Positions 24,775 through 33,852 of a stretch of 64,000 bases of DNA are shown one piece after another. The stretch covers positions 7,006,001 to 7,070,000 of the forward strand of contig NZ_CP045702.1 in assembly GCF_014216315.1 (NCBI RefSeq). Reading direction: 5' to 3'. Under the pieces are notes generated by a model, which was not told the DNA's origin, did not search any database, and was given only the letters and a program-made list of their open reading frames with translations. The position numbers were made by a program, and so were the translations under genes. This stretch comes from Streptomyces finlayi (GTDB lineage: Bacteria > Actinomycetota > Actinomycetes > Streptomycetales > Streptomycetaceae). Numbering within the stretch: position 1 is the first letter of the stretch; each line of letters starts with the position of its first letter.

Positions 24775-25946
24775 CCTATCAGGGAAAGCGCGACGTCCGG
24801 GTGGAGACCGTCCCCGATCCCCGGATCCAGGACCCGACCGACGTCATTGTCAAGATCACCTCCACCGGGATCTGCGGCTCGGATCTCCACCTCTACGAGG
24901 TGCTCGGGCCCTACCTCGATCCTGGTGACATCCTCGGGCACGAACCGATGGGCGTGGTGGAGGAAGTCGGCCCCGAGGTGACCGCCGTCGTCCCGGGGGA
25001 CAGGGTGGTCATCCCGTTCAACGTCTCGTGCGGACACTGCTTCATGTGCGCCCAGGGGCTGCACTCTCAGTGCGAGACCACCCAGGTCCGCAAGTACGGC
25101 ATGGGTGCCGCCCTCTTCGGCTACACCAAGCTCTACGGTCAAATGCCCGGCGGCCAGGCGGAGTTCCTGCGGGTGCCCTTCGGCAACAGCCTGCCCATCA
25201 AGGTCCCCCACGGCCCGCCGGACGACCGTTTCGTCTATCTCTCGGACGTCCTGCCCACCGCTTGGCAGGCCGTGGAGTACGCCGCCGTCCCGCCTGGAGG
25301 TTCCCTCACCGTGCTCGGTCTCGGCCCGATCGGTGCCATGGCCGCACGGATCGCACTGCACCGGGGCGCGGACCTGGTCGTGGGCGTCGACCCCGTACCC
25401 GACCGGCTGAACCGGGCGAGCGAGTACGGAGTCAAGTGCCTCGACCTGCGCAGGCACGGCAGGCACCTCGGCGACGCCGTCCGGGACCTCACCGACGGCC
25501 GGGGCACGAACGCCGTGATCGACGCGGTTGGGATGGAGGCACACGGCGCGCCCATTGCCAAGGCGGCGCAATCGGCCGTCGGAATGCTGCCCGACGCCAT
25601 CGGCGCGCGCCTGATGGAGACGATGGGCGTGGACCGGCTCGCAGCGCTCCACATGGCGATCGACGTGGTGCGCAGGGGTGGCACGGTATCGGTGTCGGGT
25701 GTGTACGGCGGAGCCGCCGACCCGATGCCCATGCTGACCATGTTCGACAAGCAGATCCAGCTCCGCATGGGGCAGGCGAACGTCCGGCACTGGGTGGATG
25801 ACATCCTGCCGTTGCTCATCGACGGCGACCCGCTGGGTGTGGACACCTTCGCCACACACCACCTGCCGCTCGCATCGGGACCGCAGGCGTACGAGACGTT
25901 CCAGAAGAAGGCCGACGGCATGATCAAGACCCTGCTCGTGCCCTGA
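24762..25946 (+). CDS. Zinc-dependent alcohol dehydrogenase (formaldehyde dehydrogenase-like)
   Basis: A 394-residue medium-chain dehydrogenase of the subgroup called glutathione-independent formaldehyde dehydrogenase or threonine dehydrogenase-like. Catalytic zinc ligands are Cys in GICGSDLH and His-Glu in GHEPMG. The structural zinc Cys set is CGHCFMCAQGLHSQC. The NAD motif is VLGLGPIG. ATG 24762 has GAGGTG upstream. It should oxidise aldehydes or alcohols. It lies among stress-type oxidoreductases. Confidence 0.9.
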   Translation: MRALTYQGKRDVRVETVPDPRIQDPTDVIVKITSTGICGSDLHLYEVLGPYLDPGDILGHEPMGVVEEVGPEVTAVVPGDRVVIPFNVSCGHCFMCAQGLHSQCETTQVRKYGMGAALFGYTKLYGQMPGGQAEFLRVPFGNSLPIKVPHGPPDDRFVYLSDVLPTAWQAVEYAAVPPGGSLTVLGLGPIGAMAARIALHRGADLVVGVDPVPDRLNRASEYGVKCLDLRRHGRHLGDAVRDLTDGRGTNAVIDAVGMEAHGAPIAKAAQSAVGMLPDAIGARLMETMGVDRLAALHMAIDVVRRGGTVSVSGVYGGAADPMPMLTMFDKQIQLRMGQANVRHWVDDILPLLIDGDPLGVDTFATHHLPLASGPQAYETFQKKADGMIKTLLVP

Positions 25947-26000
25947 ACGCCCCCGAACCGCGCCCCCGAACCTCGAACGCGTCCGGTCCTCGGACACGTC

Positions 26001-27569
26001 TCAGTCCTCGAACACGTCGAACACGTCACCGTTCACGTCCAGCGGTTCCAGGGGACGGATCGCCGGACCCTGGAGTACGGCGCCGTCGACGCCGAAGCGT
26101 GAGCCATGACAGGGGCATTCCCAGGCGGTCTCGGCCTCGTTGAAGGCCACGAGGCACCCCAGATGCGTACAACGGGCCGACACGGCCTGCGGCGTGCCGT
26201 CCTGGTCGCGGTAGACGGCGCAGCGGCGGCCGTTGAGGCGGACCACCGCACCCGTCCCCGGGGCGATGGCGTCGACCGAGTCGACGTGGGTGATCTTCAG
26301 GCGGTCACCGGCGAAGTGCTTCGCTACCTCGGCCTGCATGCCGAGCAGCGCGGGGGCCTCGCGCAGCGTGCTTCCCAGCCGTCGCGGGTCGTACAGGCCG
26401 GCCCACGGCAACGTGTCTCCCGTCCCCGTGACCAGTGCGCTCAGGAGGCGGCCGGAGAGGACGCCGCCGGTCATCCCCCAGCCGCCGAACCCGGTGGCCA
26501 CGTACGTGTGGCGGGCGCCGATGTGGAACGGTCCGACGAGCGGCACCGTATCGCTCGGGTCGTTGTCCTGCGCCGCCCAGCGGTAGGCGGTGGGCCCCAC
26601 CGGGAAGCGCTCGTGCATCCAGGTGTCCAGCCGGAGGAAGGCCTCGCCCGCGTCGCCGGTACCGGGGGTGAAGCTCTCCCCGGTGACGATCAGGAGCCGT
26701 TGTCCGTCACCCAGCGGTGTCGAGCGGACCGAGCGCTTTCCCTCGTCCTCGGTGATGTACATGCCCTTGGGCGCCAGGTCCGCGTCGATGGGCGCGGCGA
26801 CGACCACTTCCCGGCGCGGGGAGAGGCGGGCGAACAGCATCGCCCGGTCGAAGACGGGGTAATGCGTGGCGACCACCACGTCGTGTGCGGTCACCGACCG
26901 TCCCGATTCGGTCGTGACCCGGCACGGTGTGCCCTCGGACAGCCCCGTGACCCGGCTGCGCTCGAAGACGAGACCGCCCCGCTCCACCAGATCCTCGGCC
27001 AGCGCCAGCAGATACTTCCGCGGGTGGAACTGGATCTGCCCGTCCAGCCGGACCGCCCCCTCGACGGGGAAGGGCAGGTCGGTCGCGGTGACGTACGACG
27101 CGGCGAGGCCGGCCTCGGCGGCGGCCTCGGCCTCCGCCTCGACCGCGCCGCGCGACGAGGAATCGCTGGCGTACGAGTAGGCACTCACCCGTTCGAGGTC
27201 GCAGTCGATCCCCAGCTCCCGGGCGATGTCCGCCACCCGCTCCACCGCGTCCTGCTGCGACTGCGCGTAGAGGCGCGCGGCGTCGGCGCCCCGGGTCCTG
27301 CGCAGCCGGTCGTACACCAGTGAATGCAGCGCGGACACCTTCGCGGTGGTGTATCCGGTGACGCCCGACGCGATGCGGTCGGCCTCCACCACCGCCACCC
27401 GCCGTCCCGCCCGGGTCAGCTCCCACGCGGTGCTCAGACCCGCGATCCCGCCGCCCACCACGGCCACGTCCACCTCGATGTCCTCGGCGAGCGGTGCGTG
27501 CACGGGATGTCCCGTGCTCTCCATCCAGAACGATTCGTCCTGTCCGGGCAGCGGGCTCGGATGCGTCAT
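26001..27569 (-). CDS. FAD oxidoreductase with C-terminal Rieske domain
   Basis: A 522-residue fusion: a DadA-like FAD amine-oxidase fold (VAVVGGGIAGLSTAWEL, VTGYTTAKVSALH, TYVATGFGGWGMTGG) followed by a Rieske 2Fe-2S domain. The Rieske ligands are Cys467, His469, Cys485 and His488 in CTHLGC and CPCHGS. This domain order is known from a family of soluble bacterial flavoproteins whose substrate is unclear. ATG 27569 is preceded by GGGAGAAACACC. It stands alone, downstream of a gene scar. Confidence 0.92.
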   Translation of the reverse strand: MTHPSPLPGQDESFWMESTGHPVHAPLAEDIEVDVAVVGGGIAGLSTAWELTRAGRRVAVVEADRIASGVTGYTTAKVSALHSLVYDRLRRTRGADAARLYAQSQQDAVERVADIARELGIDCDLERVSAYSYASDSSSRGAVEAEAEAAAEAGLAASYVTATDLPFPVEGAVRLDGQIQFHPRKYLLALAEDLVERGGLVFERSRVTGLSEGTPCRVTTESGRSVTAHDVVVATHYPVFDRAMLFARLSPRREVVVAAPIDADLAPKGMYITEDEGKRSVRSTPLGDGQRLLIVTGESFTPGTGDAGEAFLRLDTWMHERFPVGPTAYRWAAQDNDPSDTVPLVGPFHIGARHTYVATGFGGWGMTGGVLSGRLLSALVTGTGDTLPWAGLYDPRRLGSTLREAPALLGMQAEVAKHFAGDRLKITHVDSVDAIAPGTGAVVRLNGRRCAVYRDQDGTPQAVSARCTHLGCLVAFNEAETAWECPCHGSRFGVDGAVLQGPAIRPLEPLDVNGDVFDVFED

Positions 27570-27778
27570 GGTGTTTCTCCCAGGTCGGTGTCGGCTCGGC
27601 CAGTGAATCGTGCGGGTGCCCGGCTCGGTCGTCGGCACACTCCGTGGTTTCCACCCGATTTCAGGTTATTTCCCCGGATGGCTGGTTACCCGACGGGAAA
27701 CGCCCGGGCCGACGTGGGAGCCGCAGCCACCGGGGCTGCGGGGACGCCGGACCGGCTCTGGCAGTGAGCGAGCGATCC

Positions 27779-27903
27779 ATGGCCACGAACCCGTCCCCCG
27801 GCCGGCGCGTAGTGGTCACCGGGGCCACCGGAAATGTGGGAACCAGCGTGGTCACCGCGCTGGCCCAGGACCCCCAGGTCGGCTCCGTCCTCGGCCTTGC
27901 ACT
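27779..27903 (+). pseudogene. N-terminal fragment of an NAD-dependent epimerase gene
   Basis: The frame starts MATNPSPGRRVVVTGATGNV and continues TSVVTALAQDPQVGSVLGLA, the first beta-alpha-beta unit of an epimerase/dehydratase with the NAD motif TGATGNVG. Family character stops sharply after VLGLA at 27903. The rest of the gene (about 250 codons) is gone. Confidence 0.7.
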
Positions 27904-27910
27904 TCCCGCG

Positions 27911-28081
27911 CCGGTCGTCGAGACCGCCGGTGGCGAGTACGTCACCGAAGCAGACCGCGTCACCGAGCACGGCCCGCACGGAAGGTGCGGCGCCCCGCGC
28001 CTGTTCGTGCCCGGGAGGGGAGAAACCCAGCTCTCCGCATTCCTTGTAGTCTGCCAGTGCATCGAGAAACCGGGGCCTCAT
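27911..28081 (-). pseudogene. N-terminal fragment of an Orn/Lys/Arg decarboxylase gene
   Basis: On the minus strand ATG 28081 opens MRPRFLDALADYKECGELGF, then SPPGHEQARG, VRAVLGDAVCFGDV and LATGGLDDR. This is the N-terminus of PLP-dependent Orn/Lys/Arg decarboxylases, which carry PPGHxQGRG. Similarity ends at 27911, only 8 bp from the end of the oppositely oriented epimerase fragment. The catalytic domain is missing. Confidence 0.65.
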
Positions 28082-28149
28082 GAGGGTCTGCCGGCATACG
28101 TGACGCCTTCCCGCCGTCCCGCTGGTCAATCGGATCAGGGCTGTTCCGG

Positions 28150-29037
28150 TCAGGGCAGTGGTGTCCCACCGGTCGCGTTCATGATCTCGCCGGTGATGAA
28201 CGACGCGTTCGCCGAGGCGAGGAAGACGTACGCGGGCGCCATCTCGGTCGGCTGCGCGGGGCGGCCCAGAGGGCTCTGCTTCCCGAACTTCGTGGTGTCG
28301 GGCATCGTCGCCGGGATCAGTGGCGTCCAGACCGGGCCCGGGGCCACGGCGTTGACGCGGATGCCGGAGGAGGCCAGCATCTGGGCGAGCCCCTGCGTGA
28401 AGGTGACGATGGCGCCCTTCGTCATGGCGTAGTCGAGCAGATGCGGGCTGGGCTTGTACGCCTGCACGGACGTGGTGTTGATGATCGAACCACCGGCTGG
28501 GATGTGGGGCAGGGCCGTCTTGCACAGCCAGAACATGCCGTACAGGTTGGTGCGCACCACGCGGTCGAACTGGTCCGTCGAGATGGCCGCGATGCCTTCG
28601 GGCTGCGACATCTGGTAGGCCGCGTTGTTCACCAGGACGTCGATGTGCCCGAACTCCGACACGGCCCGCTCGATGAGGGACCGGCACTGCTTCTCGTCCC
28701 GGATGTCGCAGGCCACGGACACGGCTTTGCGTCCCGCCCGTTCCACCAGCCGGGCGGTCTCCTGGGCCTCTTCCTCCTCGGCGGACAGATAGGTGAACAT
28801 CACATCGGCCCCCTCCCGCGCGAAGGCGAGGGCGACCGCGCGACCGATCCCGGAGTCACCTCCGGTGACCACCGTCTTGCGGTCGAGCAGGAGCTCATGG
28901 CCCCGGTAGGAGTCCTCGCCGTGGTCCGGCGGTGGGTCCATGGGCCCGGTCCAGCCCGGATGTTCCTGGTTCTGCTGCGGGAATTCCGGCTGGGGGTAGC
29001 GCTGTGTCGGGTCCTGGGGCTGTTCGCTGTCGCTCAT
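28150..29037 (-). CDS. SDR family oxidoreductase, general-stress type
   Basis: A 295-residue SDR with the Gln/Pro-rich N-terminal extension (PQPEFPQQNQEHPG) found in YhxC/YdaD-like stress proteins of Gram-positives. Motifs: TGGDSGIG for the cofactor, NNAAYQ, catalytic Ser in NTTSVQAY and YAMTKGA. ATG 29037 is preceded by GGGAGAAGGACATCGTC. Related Bacillus genes belong to the SigB general stress regulon, and here a SigB-like sigma gene lies 2.5 kb away, so a stress role is plausible. Confidence 0.9.
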   Translation of the reverse strand: MSDSEQPQDPTQRYPQPEFPQQNQEHPGWTGPMDPPPDHGEDSYRGHELLLDRKTVVTGGDSGIGRAVALAFAREGADVMFTYLSAEEEEAQETARLVERAGRKAVSVACDIRDEKQCRSLIERAVSEFGHIDVLVNNAAYQMSQPEGIAAISTDQFDRVVRTNLYGMFWLCKTALPHIPAGGSIINTTSVQAYKPSPHLLDYAMTKGAIVTFTQGLAQMLASSGIRVNAVAPGPVWTPLIPATMPDTTKFGKQSPLGRPAQPTEMAPAYVFLASANASFITGEIMNATGGTPLP

Positions 29038-29400
29038 GACGATGTCCTTCTCCCTCTGACCGGCGGTGCACGGTGGCGTGCCGCCCGAGTTCCCAGGAGA
29101 CGCCCGAACAATCGCTTCGCCCAGGTGAACGCACGAGTGCCACCCCCAAGGAGAGCGGGTCCAAAAAGGCGGCGGAGCCGCGTACCCCCAAGGGAAAGGG
29201 CGGCAGGGCACAGGGGGCGGACCGTGGTGACAAGGGCGGAGCCGCCCCGCCCGGACAGCAGCCGGATCACCCCCGACCGGCTCGGCCGACCCTCGGCGCC
29301 CGTCTGTCGACGCGGGCGGGCGCCGGGCGGGCTCCATGAGCAGGTGGGTGAACATCGCTTTGCGTACGCGGTGCCGCTCGCCGTCCAGGGTGGGAGGGGA
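29038..29400. other. Intergenic stretch with no supported gene
   Basis: Open frames on both strands lack ribosome sites and conserved character. A plus-strand frame at 29073-29339 is Lys/Gly/Pro-rich and resembles a disordered tail, but nothing supports expression. It should hold the promoter of the leftward SDR gene. Confidence 0.45.
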
Positions 29401-31032
29401 TCACACGGAGGACGTCTCGCCCGACCGGCCGCGCCGGGCGAGCAGTCGTTGGGCGGCTGTCAGTGCCGCGCCGGTGCCCCGCGTGGCACGGATCGCGGCC
29501 CGTGCCGCGTTGGCACCGGGAGCGCCGTGGACCCCGCCGCCCGGGTGCGCGGAGGCCGAGGCCAGGTAGAGGCCCTTCACCGGGGTCTCGGGCCGGCCGG
29601 TCCCCGGCAGCGGCCGGAAGACCAACTGCTGGTGCAGCGCGGCGGTGCCACCGTTGATGGCCCCGTCACGCAGATTGGCGTCGGCCTCCTGCAACTGCGG
29701 CGGCGTCAGCACGCGCCGCGCGCGGATACGGTCGCGGAACCCCGGGGCGTACCGCTCGACCTGCTGTTCCACCCGGTCCGCCATGGCCTCCCGTTCCCGG
29801 GTGTCCCATGTCCCGGACAGGCGGTCCGGTCCGGCGTCGGCCTTCACCCGGTGGGGCACGTGCGTGTACGCCCAGGCCGATTCCGTCCCCAGCGGTGACC
29901 GGGTGGCGTCCGTCGTGGTCATCTGGCCCACCAGGAGGAACGGGCGGTCGGGGATCAGGCCCCGGGCGATCTGCGCGGCGAACCGGGTCAGCTCGTCGAC
30001 GCCGTCGGCCAGATGTACGGTGCCCGCCGTCGCGGCATCCGGGCAGCTCCACGGGATGGGCCCGTCCAGCGCCCAGTCGGTCTTGAAGGTGGCGAAGTCC
30101 CACTGGAACCGCCGCAGGTCGTCAAGGACCCGCGACGGCAGATGCTCCGGCGCTACCAGCTCCCCGTACAGCGCGGGAGCCGACACATCGGCGAGTACGG
30201 CCCTGCGTACGGGAATGGCTTCCCGGGTCGCCGTACGGACGCCCACGGCGCGGCCCCCCTGTACGACGACCTCGGTCACCCGCTGCCCGCACCGGACGGA
30301 TCCGCCGCGCCCCCGCAGGCGCCTCACGAGGGCAGCGGTGAGCGCACCCGCGCCGCCGACCGGAACGGGAAAGCCGTAGAACTGGCCCAGCATGGACATC
30401 AGCCAGCCGTAGCCTCCGCTTCCGGCGGCCTCCGGAGCCAGGTCCGCGTGCAGCGCGTTGCCCGCCAGCAGGAGCCGGCCACCGTCACCCGCGAACTCCT
30501 CCTCGCCGAGCCGGCGCACCGGAAGGATCAAGCTGCGGGCCAACCTCAGCCCGCCCGCGCCCCGGAGACGGGCCGCGAGCACGGCGGCGGAACGGATGGG
30601 CGGAAAGGGGGAGAACAGGGCGGCGAGCACCTCGCTGCCCAGCCGGTCCCAGATGTGGCAGAGGTCCAGCCAGCTCTGCCCGTCGCCGGGCGCGAAGCCG
30701 TCGAGCCCGGCGGCGGTCACCGCCCGGTCGCGGTCCAGAACCGCGCACCTGCCGTCCAGCAAGGGGTGGGCGAGCACCCGCGGGGCATGGGTCCAGCGCA
30801 GCCCTTCCCGGCCCAGATCCAGCCGGGCCAGCACCGGGGACGCGGCGGCGAGGGGATAGAAGGAGCTGAACAGATCGTTGACGTAGCCGGGGTGGACCTC
30901 CTCGTCACTGCGTACCGCGCCGCCCGGCGCGCTCTCGGCCTCCAGCACCTCCACACCCCAGCCGGCATCGGCCAGGACGTTGGCCGCGACCAGACCGTTG
31001 GGCCCGCTTCCGATCACCACCGCGTCGACCAT
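29401..31032 (-). CDS. Phytoene desaturase-like FAD oxidoreductase
   Basis: A 543-residue flavoprotein of the CrtI/NAD(P)-binding Rossmann family (PYROXD2-like). The N-terminal FAD motif is VVIGSGPNGLVAANVLADAG, and the C-terminal motif LYLASASAHPGGGVHGAPG completes the FAD site. It lacks carotenoid gene neighbours, so it may act on another polyene or lipid. ATG 31032 has GAAGGGAGTCCCG upstream. It follows the SRPBCC gene by 37 bp, probably in the sigma-factor operon. Confidence 0.88.
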   Translation of the reverse strand: MVDAVVIGSGPNGLVAANVLADAGWGVEVLEAESAPGGAVRSDEEVHPGYVNDLFSSFYPLAAASPVLARLDLGREGLRWTHAPRVLAHPLLDGRCAVLDRDRAVTAAGLDGFAPGDGQSWLDLCHIWDRLGSEVLAALFSPFPPIRSAAVLAARLRGAGGLRLARSLILPVRRLGEEEFAGDGGRLLLAGNALHADLAPEAAGSGGYGWLMSMLGQFYGFPVPVGGAGALTAALVRRLRGRGGSVRCGQRVTEVVVQGGRAVGVRTATREAIPVRRAVLADVSAPALYGELVAPEHLPSRVLDDLRRFQWDFATFKTDWALDGPIPWSCPDAATAGTVHLADGVDELTRFAAQIARGLIPDRPFLLVGQMTTTDATRSPLGTESAWAYTHVPHRVKADAGPDRLSGTWDTREREAMADRVEQQVERYAPGFRDRIRARRVLTPPQLQEADANLRDGAINGGTAALHQQLVFRPLPGTGRPETPVKGLYLASASAHPGGGVHGAPGANAARAAIRATRGTGAALTAAQRLLARRGRSGETSSV

Positions 31033-31069
31033 CGGGACTCCCTTCGGTGGAAGGCCGGGGGCCGGGACA

Positions 31070-31543
31070 TCACTCGGCCGGCCCGGCACCGACGCGAGCA
31101 CCGGACTCCGACGTCCAGGCTTCGACCACCTTGGCCAGCCGGTCCAGCATCCGGCGGTGCCGGAGCTGGATCGCCGTGTCGAGCAGTGTGTTGTGGAGCG
31201 CGCCGCCGGGACCTCTCAGCGGATGCTCGTCGAGGATCACCAGGGTCTTGTCGCCCCAGGGGCGGATGTCGAACGCGATGCGCGCGCTGCCCAGCGGCCC
31301 GCTCTCAGCCTCCAGTTCGAGGGTGTGCGGCCGGTCGACGCGCCGGACGACCGTGCGGCCCGTGAACTCCTTGGGGCCCAGCCGTACGGTGTACGTGATC
31401 GACGACCCGGTCTCCGGCCAGGTGCCGGACTCCCCGCGGGAGGACGACGTTCCCACCACCCACTTTCCGTACAGGGTCTCCTCTGCCAGTACCGCCCACA
31501 GGGCGGAGGGCGGTCGGTCGATGAGGTGATGACGGACGGCCAT
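31070..31543 (-). CDS. SRPBCC (START-like) family protein
   Basis: A 157-residue protein of the polyketide cyclase/START-like ligand-binding fold, beginning with the typical RPPSALWAVLAEETLYGKWV and ending in a long C-terminal helix (QLRHRRMLDRLAKVVEAW). It binds a hydrophobic ligand in a cavity by family analogy. It lies between the sigma factor and the CrtI-like oxidase with short gaps on the same strand. Confidence 0.85.
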   Translation of the reverse strand: MAVRHHLIDRPPSALWAVLAEETLYGKWVVGTSSSRGESGTWPETGSSITYTVRLGPKEFTGRTVVRRVDRPHTLELEAESGPLGSARIAFDIRPWGDKTLVILDEHPLRGPGGALHNTLLDTAIQLRHRRMLDRLAKVVEAWTSESGARVGAGPAE

Positions 31544-31588
31544 CGGTTCTCCTGGCTGGTCGGATCGGTTCGTCGGGCCGCGCCCCGC

Positions 31589-32383
31589 TCACCCGGCTCC
31601 CTGCAGGGCGTCGAGTCGCACTTGTTCGCAGGACTGGCTGAGCAGCCGCGAGACGTGCATCTGGGAGATGCCCAGCGTCTCCGCGATGCTGACCTGTGTC
31701 ATGTCGTGGAAGTACCGCAGATAGAGGATGGTGCGCTCGCGCTCGGGCAGGCGGCGCAGACCGGGCTTCGCCGCTTCGCGGTCCACGGCGAGGTCCATCG
31801 CCCTGTCCCAGCAGCCGAGCGTGTCCCCCAGGGAGTAGCCGTCGTCCGCGCCCGGCAGGTCGGCGTCCAGGGACAGGGTGCTGTAGCTGTCCAGGGCCTC
31901 CATACCCAGCAGCACGTCCTCCTCGCTCAGGCCGGTCTCGGCCGCGATCTCCACGCACGTCGGAACGCGTCCCTCGCAGGTCTGGGTGAGGTCGCGGCGC
32001 GCGACCCGGACCCGGTTGCGCAGGTCCTGGACCCGTCGCGGTACATGGACGTCCCAGGTGTGGTCCCGGAAGTGACGCTTGAGTTCGCCCACAACCGTGG
32101 GCACGGCGTAGGTCTCGAACGCCTTGCCCCTGAAGGGGTCGTAGCGGTCGACGGCTTTCACGAGGCCCATCGCCGCCACCTGGCGGAGATCGTCCATCGA
32201 CTCGCCGCGGTTGCGGAACCTGGTCGCCAGGCGGTGGGCCATGGGGAGCCAGGCGCAGATCGTCTCCTGGCGCAGCTGGTCCCGTTCGGTTCCGGGCGGC
32301 AGAGTGCGCAGCCGGCGGAAGGCGGAGTCGGTCGACGGGCTCTCGGCGTACGTACACTCCGTCACGGAGGATGCGTCAGCCAT
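31589..32383 (-). CDS. RNA polymerase sigma factor, SigB/SigF subfamily
   Basis: A 264-residue stress-type sigma factor. Region 2 is AHRLATRFRNRGESMDDLRQ with the core-binding VAAMGLVKAVDRYDP and AFETYAVPTVVGELKRHFRD. Region 3 follows (VPTCVEIAAETGL), and region 4 ends with a helix-turn-helix (TQVSIAETLGISQMHVSRLL). ATG 32383 is 8 nt after GAGGAG. A SigB-type promoter lies 121 bp upstream, suggesting autoregulation. No anti-sigma or anti-anti-sigma gene is adjacent, which is unusual for the subfamily. Confidence 0.92.
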   Translation of the reverse strand: MADASSVTECTYAESPSTDSAFRRLRTLPPGTERDQLRQETICAWLPMAHRLATRFRNRGESMDDLRQVAAMGLVKAVDRYDPFRGKAFETYAVPTVVGELKRHFRDHTWDVHVPRRVQDLRNRVRVARRDLTQTCEGRVPTCVEIAAETGLSEEDVLLGMEALDSYSTLSLDADLPGADDGYSLGDTLGCWDRAMDLAVDREAAKPGLRRLPERERTILYLRYFHDMTQVSIAETLGISQMHVSRLLSQSCEQVRLDALQGAG

Positions 32384-32503
32384 GGGGTTCACTCCTCGGC
32401 GGTGAATGCTTTCGGTCACCACGGGAGCGCACGAGCCCGGACAGGGGCGCCCGGAGTGGAAACTCCCACGGGCGTACCTCTTGTCCGAAGCACGAAAACA
32501 CCT

Positions 32504-32528
32504 ATACCCATCGGATTATAGACCAAAC
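32504..32528 (-). promoter_or_regulatory. SigB-type promoter before the sigma gene
   Basis: Read on the minus strand GTTT (32528-32525), 15 bp, then GGGTAT (32509-32504). This matches the streptomycete SigB/SigF consensus GNNTN14-16GGGTAY. It lies upstream of the sigma gene and would give positive feedback. Confidence 0.7.
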
Positions 32529-32593
32529 GTGCGGTCATGATCACTGAAATCCGAGCGGAGTGACCGGGCGACGACTGCCCGGTCCGAGGGCCC

Positions 32594-32956
32594 TCAGCTC
32601 GTTCGGCCGGCCCTTATCGCCGTGCGCAGAACGTGACGGGTGGCCGGCGGCAAGGGGACCCCGTGATAGCTCGCGACGAGCTGATGGGCGAGATCGCGGA
32701 GCTTGACGTTGCTGTGCTGGGAGGCGTGGACGAGCGTCTGCCACGCCTGCTCACCGGTGCAGGAGCCCAGCGCCATGAGGATGCCGCGCGCGGTGTCGAT
32801 GACGGGCCGGGAAGCGAGCGCGACGCGCAGTCCGTCGATCTCGCACCGCAAGGACTCGGCGTTCTGCTCGTCCGGCGGGAAGGGCCGGATGCGTTCGGGA
32901 ACGCCGGGCGAGATCTGCGCCCGTACATCGTCTGCGAAGGAGTGGTGCTCCTGCAT
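32594..32956 (-). CDS. ANTAR domain protein
   Basis: A 120-residue protein, mostly one ANTAR RNA-binding domain: RPVIDTARGILMALGSCTGE, then QAWQTLVHASQHSNVKLRDL and AHQLVASYHG. ANTAR proteins bind paired hexaloop stems in mRNA leaders and prevent termination. There is no GAF or receiver domain, so its sensor input must be a separate protein or its own N-terminal 45 residues. ATG 32956 has GGAGAGGAG upstream. It lies directly upstream of the sigma operon on the same strand. Confidence 0.82.
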   Translation of the reverse strand: MQEHHSFADDVRAQISPGVPERIRPFPPDEQNAESLRCEIDGLRVALASRPVIDTARGILMALGSCTGEQAWQTLVHASQHSNVKLRDLAHQLVASYHGVPLPPATRHVLRTAIRAGRTS

Positions 32957-33210
32957 GGGTCCGCTCCTCTCCCCTTGGCGGGGCGTGGCGACAAGCGAGG
33001 AAGAGGGCCTCTGGCCAGGGCGGCGCGGAGGCCCTATGGCGGGGCGCGGCCCGTGGGGCGGGCCGCGTCGGGCAGCCGTGGCGTGAGCCGGGCCTGGCCT
33101 TTCACGGCAAGGAGCTTAGGGGCCGGCGAACCCTCGGACCGGGCATCGACACGCTCGTTCCCGCAGTTACGCCCGGCCGGCGGCAGCGCGCGCAAGGCAG
33201 CGCATCGGTG

Positions 33211-33300
33211 GGGCGGCGAAGGGCGGGCGGCGAAGGGGCGGGCGGCGAAGGGGCGGGCGGCGTCCGGGCGTGCGGCGTCCGGGCGTGCGGCGCGCGGGCG
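33211..33300. repeat. GC-rich 15-bp tandem repeat
   Basis: About six copies of a 15-bp unit close to GGGCGGCGAAGGGGC, the later ones reading GTGCGGCGTCCGGGC. The array lies in a 442-bp gap (32957-33398) that otherwise shows no gene, just past the DUF5997 stop codon. Too short-period and spacerless for CRISPR. Confidence 0.75.
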
Positions 33301-33398
33301 GGGAAACGCCTCGGGCCTCCCGTCCGGACCGGGCGTGAGCCCGGCATGATCGAACGAGAGGCCCGGAGGGTACGGACGTGGGGAGCCGGTCAGGCGCG

Positions 33399-33794
33399 CT
33401 ACTCGCCGGCCTTGGCCTCGCGCTCCGCGTTCTTCTCCTTGATGCGGACGGTTTCCTTGCGGACCTCCGCCTGGGTCGCGCGCTCCTTCTGCAGCCACTC
33501 GGGGCTGTCGTTCTTGAGCGCGTCGATCTGCTCCGTGGTGAGCGCCTCGGTGATACCGCCGCGCGCGAGGCCCGAGATGGAGATGCCCAGCTTGGCCGCG
33601 ACGACCGGCCTGGGGTGCGGGCCGTTGCGTCGCAGTTCGAGCAGCCACTCGGGCGGATCGGCCTGGAGTGCACTCAGCTCGGTGCGCGAGACGACACCCT
33701 CCTGGAACTCGGCGGGGGTGGCTTCGAGATACACACCCAGCTTCTTTGCCGCGGTCGCGGGCTTCATCGTCTGGGTGCTCTGGTGCGACGTCAT
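33399..33794 (-). CDS. DUF5997 family protein
   Basis: A 131-residue, mostly helical protein of the actinobacterial DUF5997 family. The N-terminal part reads KLGVYLEATPAEFQEGVVSR, there are two WLLELRRNGPHPRPVVAAKL-type segments (PPEWLLELRR and SPEWLQKERA), and a charged coiled-coil tail (EVRKETVRIKEKNAEREAKA). Repeated PEWL motifs suggest an internal duplication. Divergent from the LysR-type domain gene, 58 bp between starts. Function unknown; the pairing with the LysR-domain gene is a conserved neighbourhood in my recollection. Confidence 0.85.
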   Translation of the reverse strand: MTSHQSTQTMKPATAAKKLGVYLEATPAEFQEGVVSRTELSALQADPPEWLLELRRNGPHPRPVVAAKLGISISGLARGGITEALTTEQIDALKNDSPEWLQKERATQAEVRKETVRIKEKNAEREAKAGE

Positions 33795-33852
33795 GGTGCC
33801 AAGAGTATCGAGCATGTGCGCTACCGCCGACCACGACCGGTAACCTGGCGGT

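Noticed and set aside
29073..29339. Small Lys/Pro-rich plus-strand frame
   Set aside because: It lacks a ribosome site and conserved features, and lies in the probable promoter region of the leftward SDR gene.
33211..33300. CRISPR-like array
   Set aside because: The unit is 15 bp, contiguous, without spacers and inside very GC-rich DNA.
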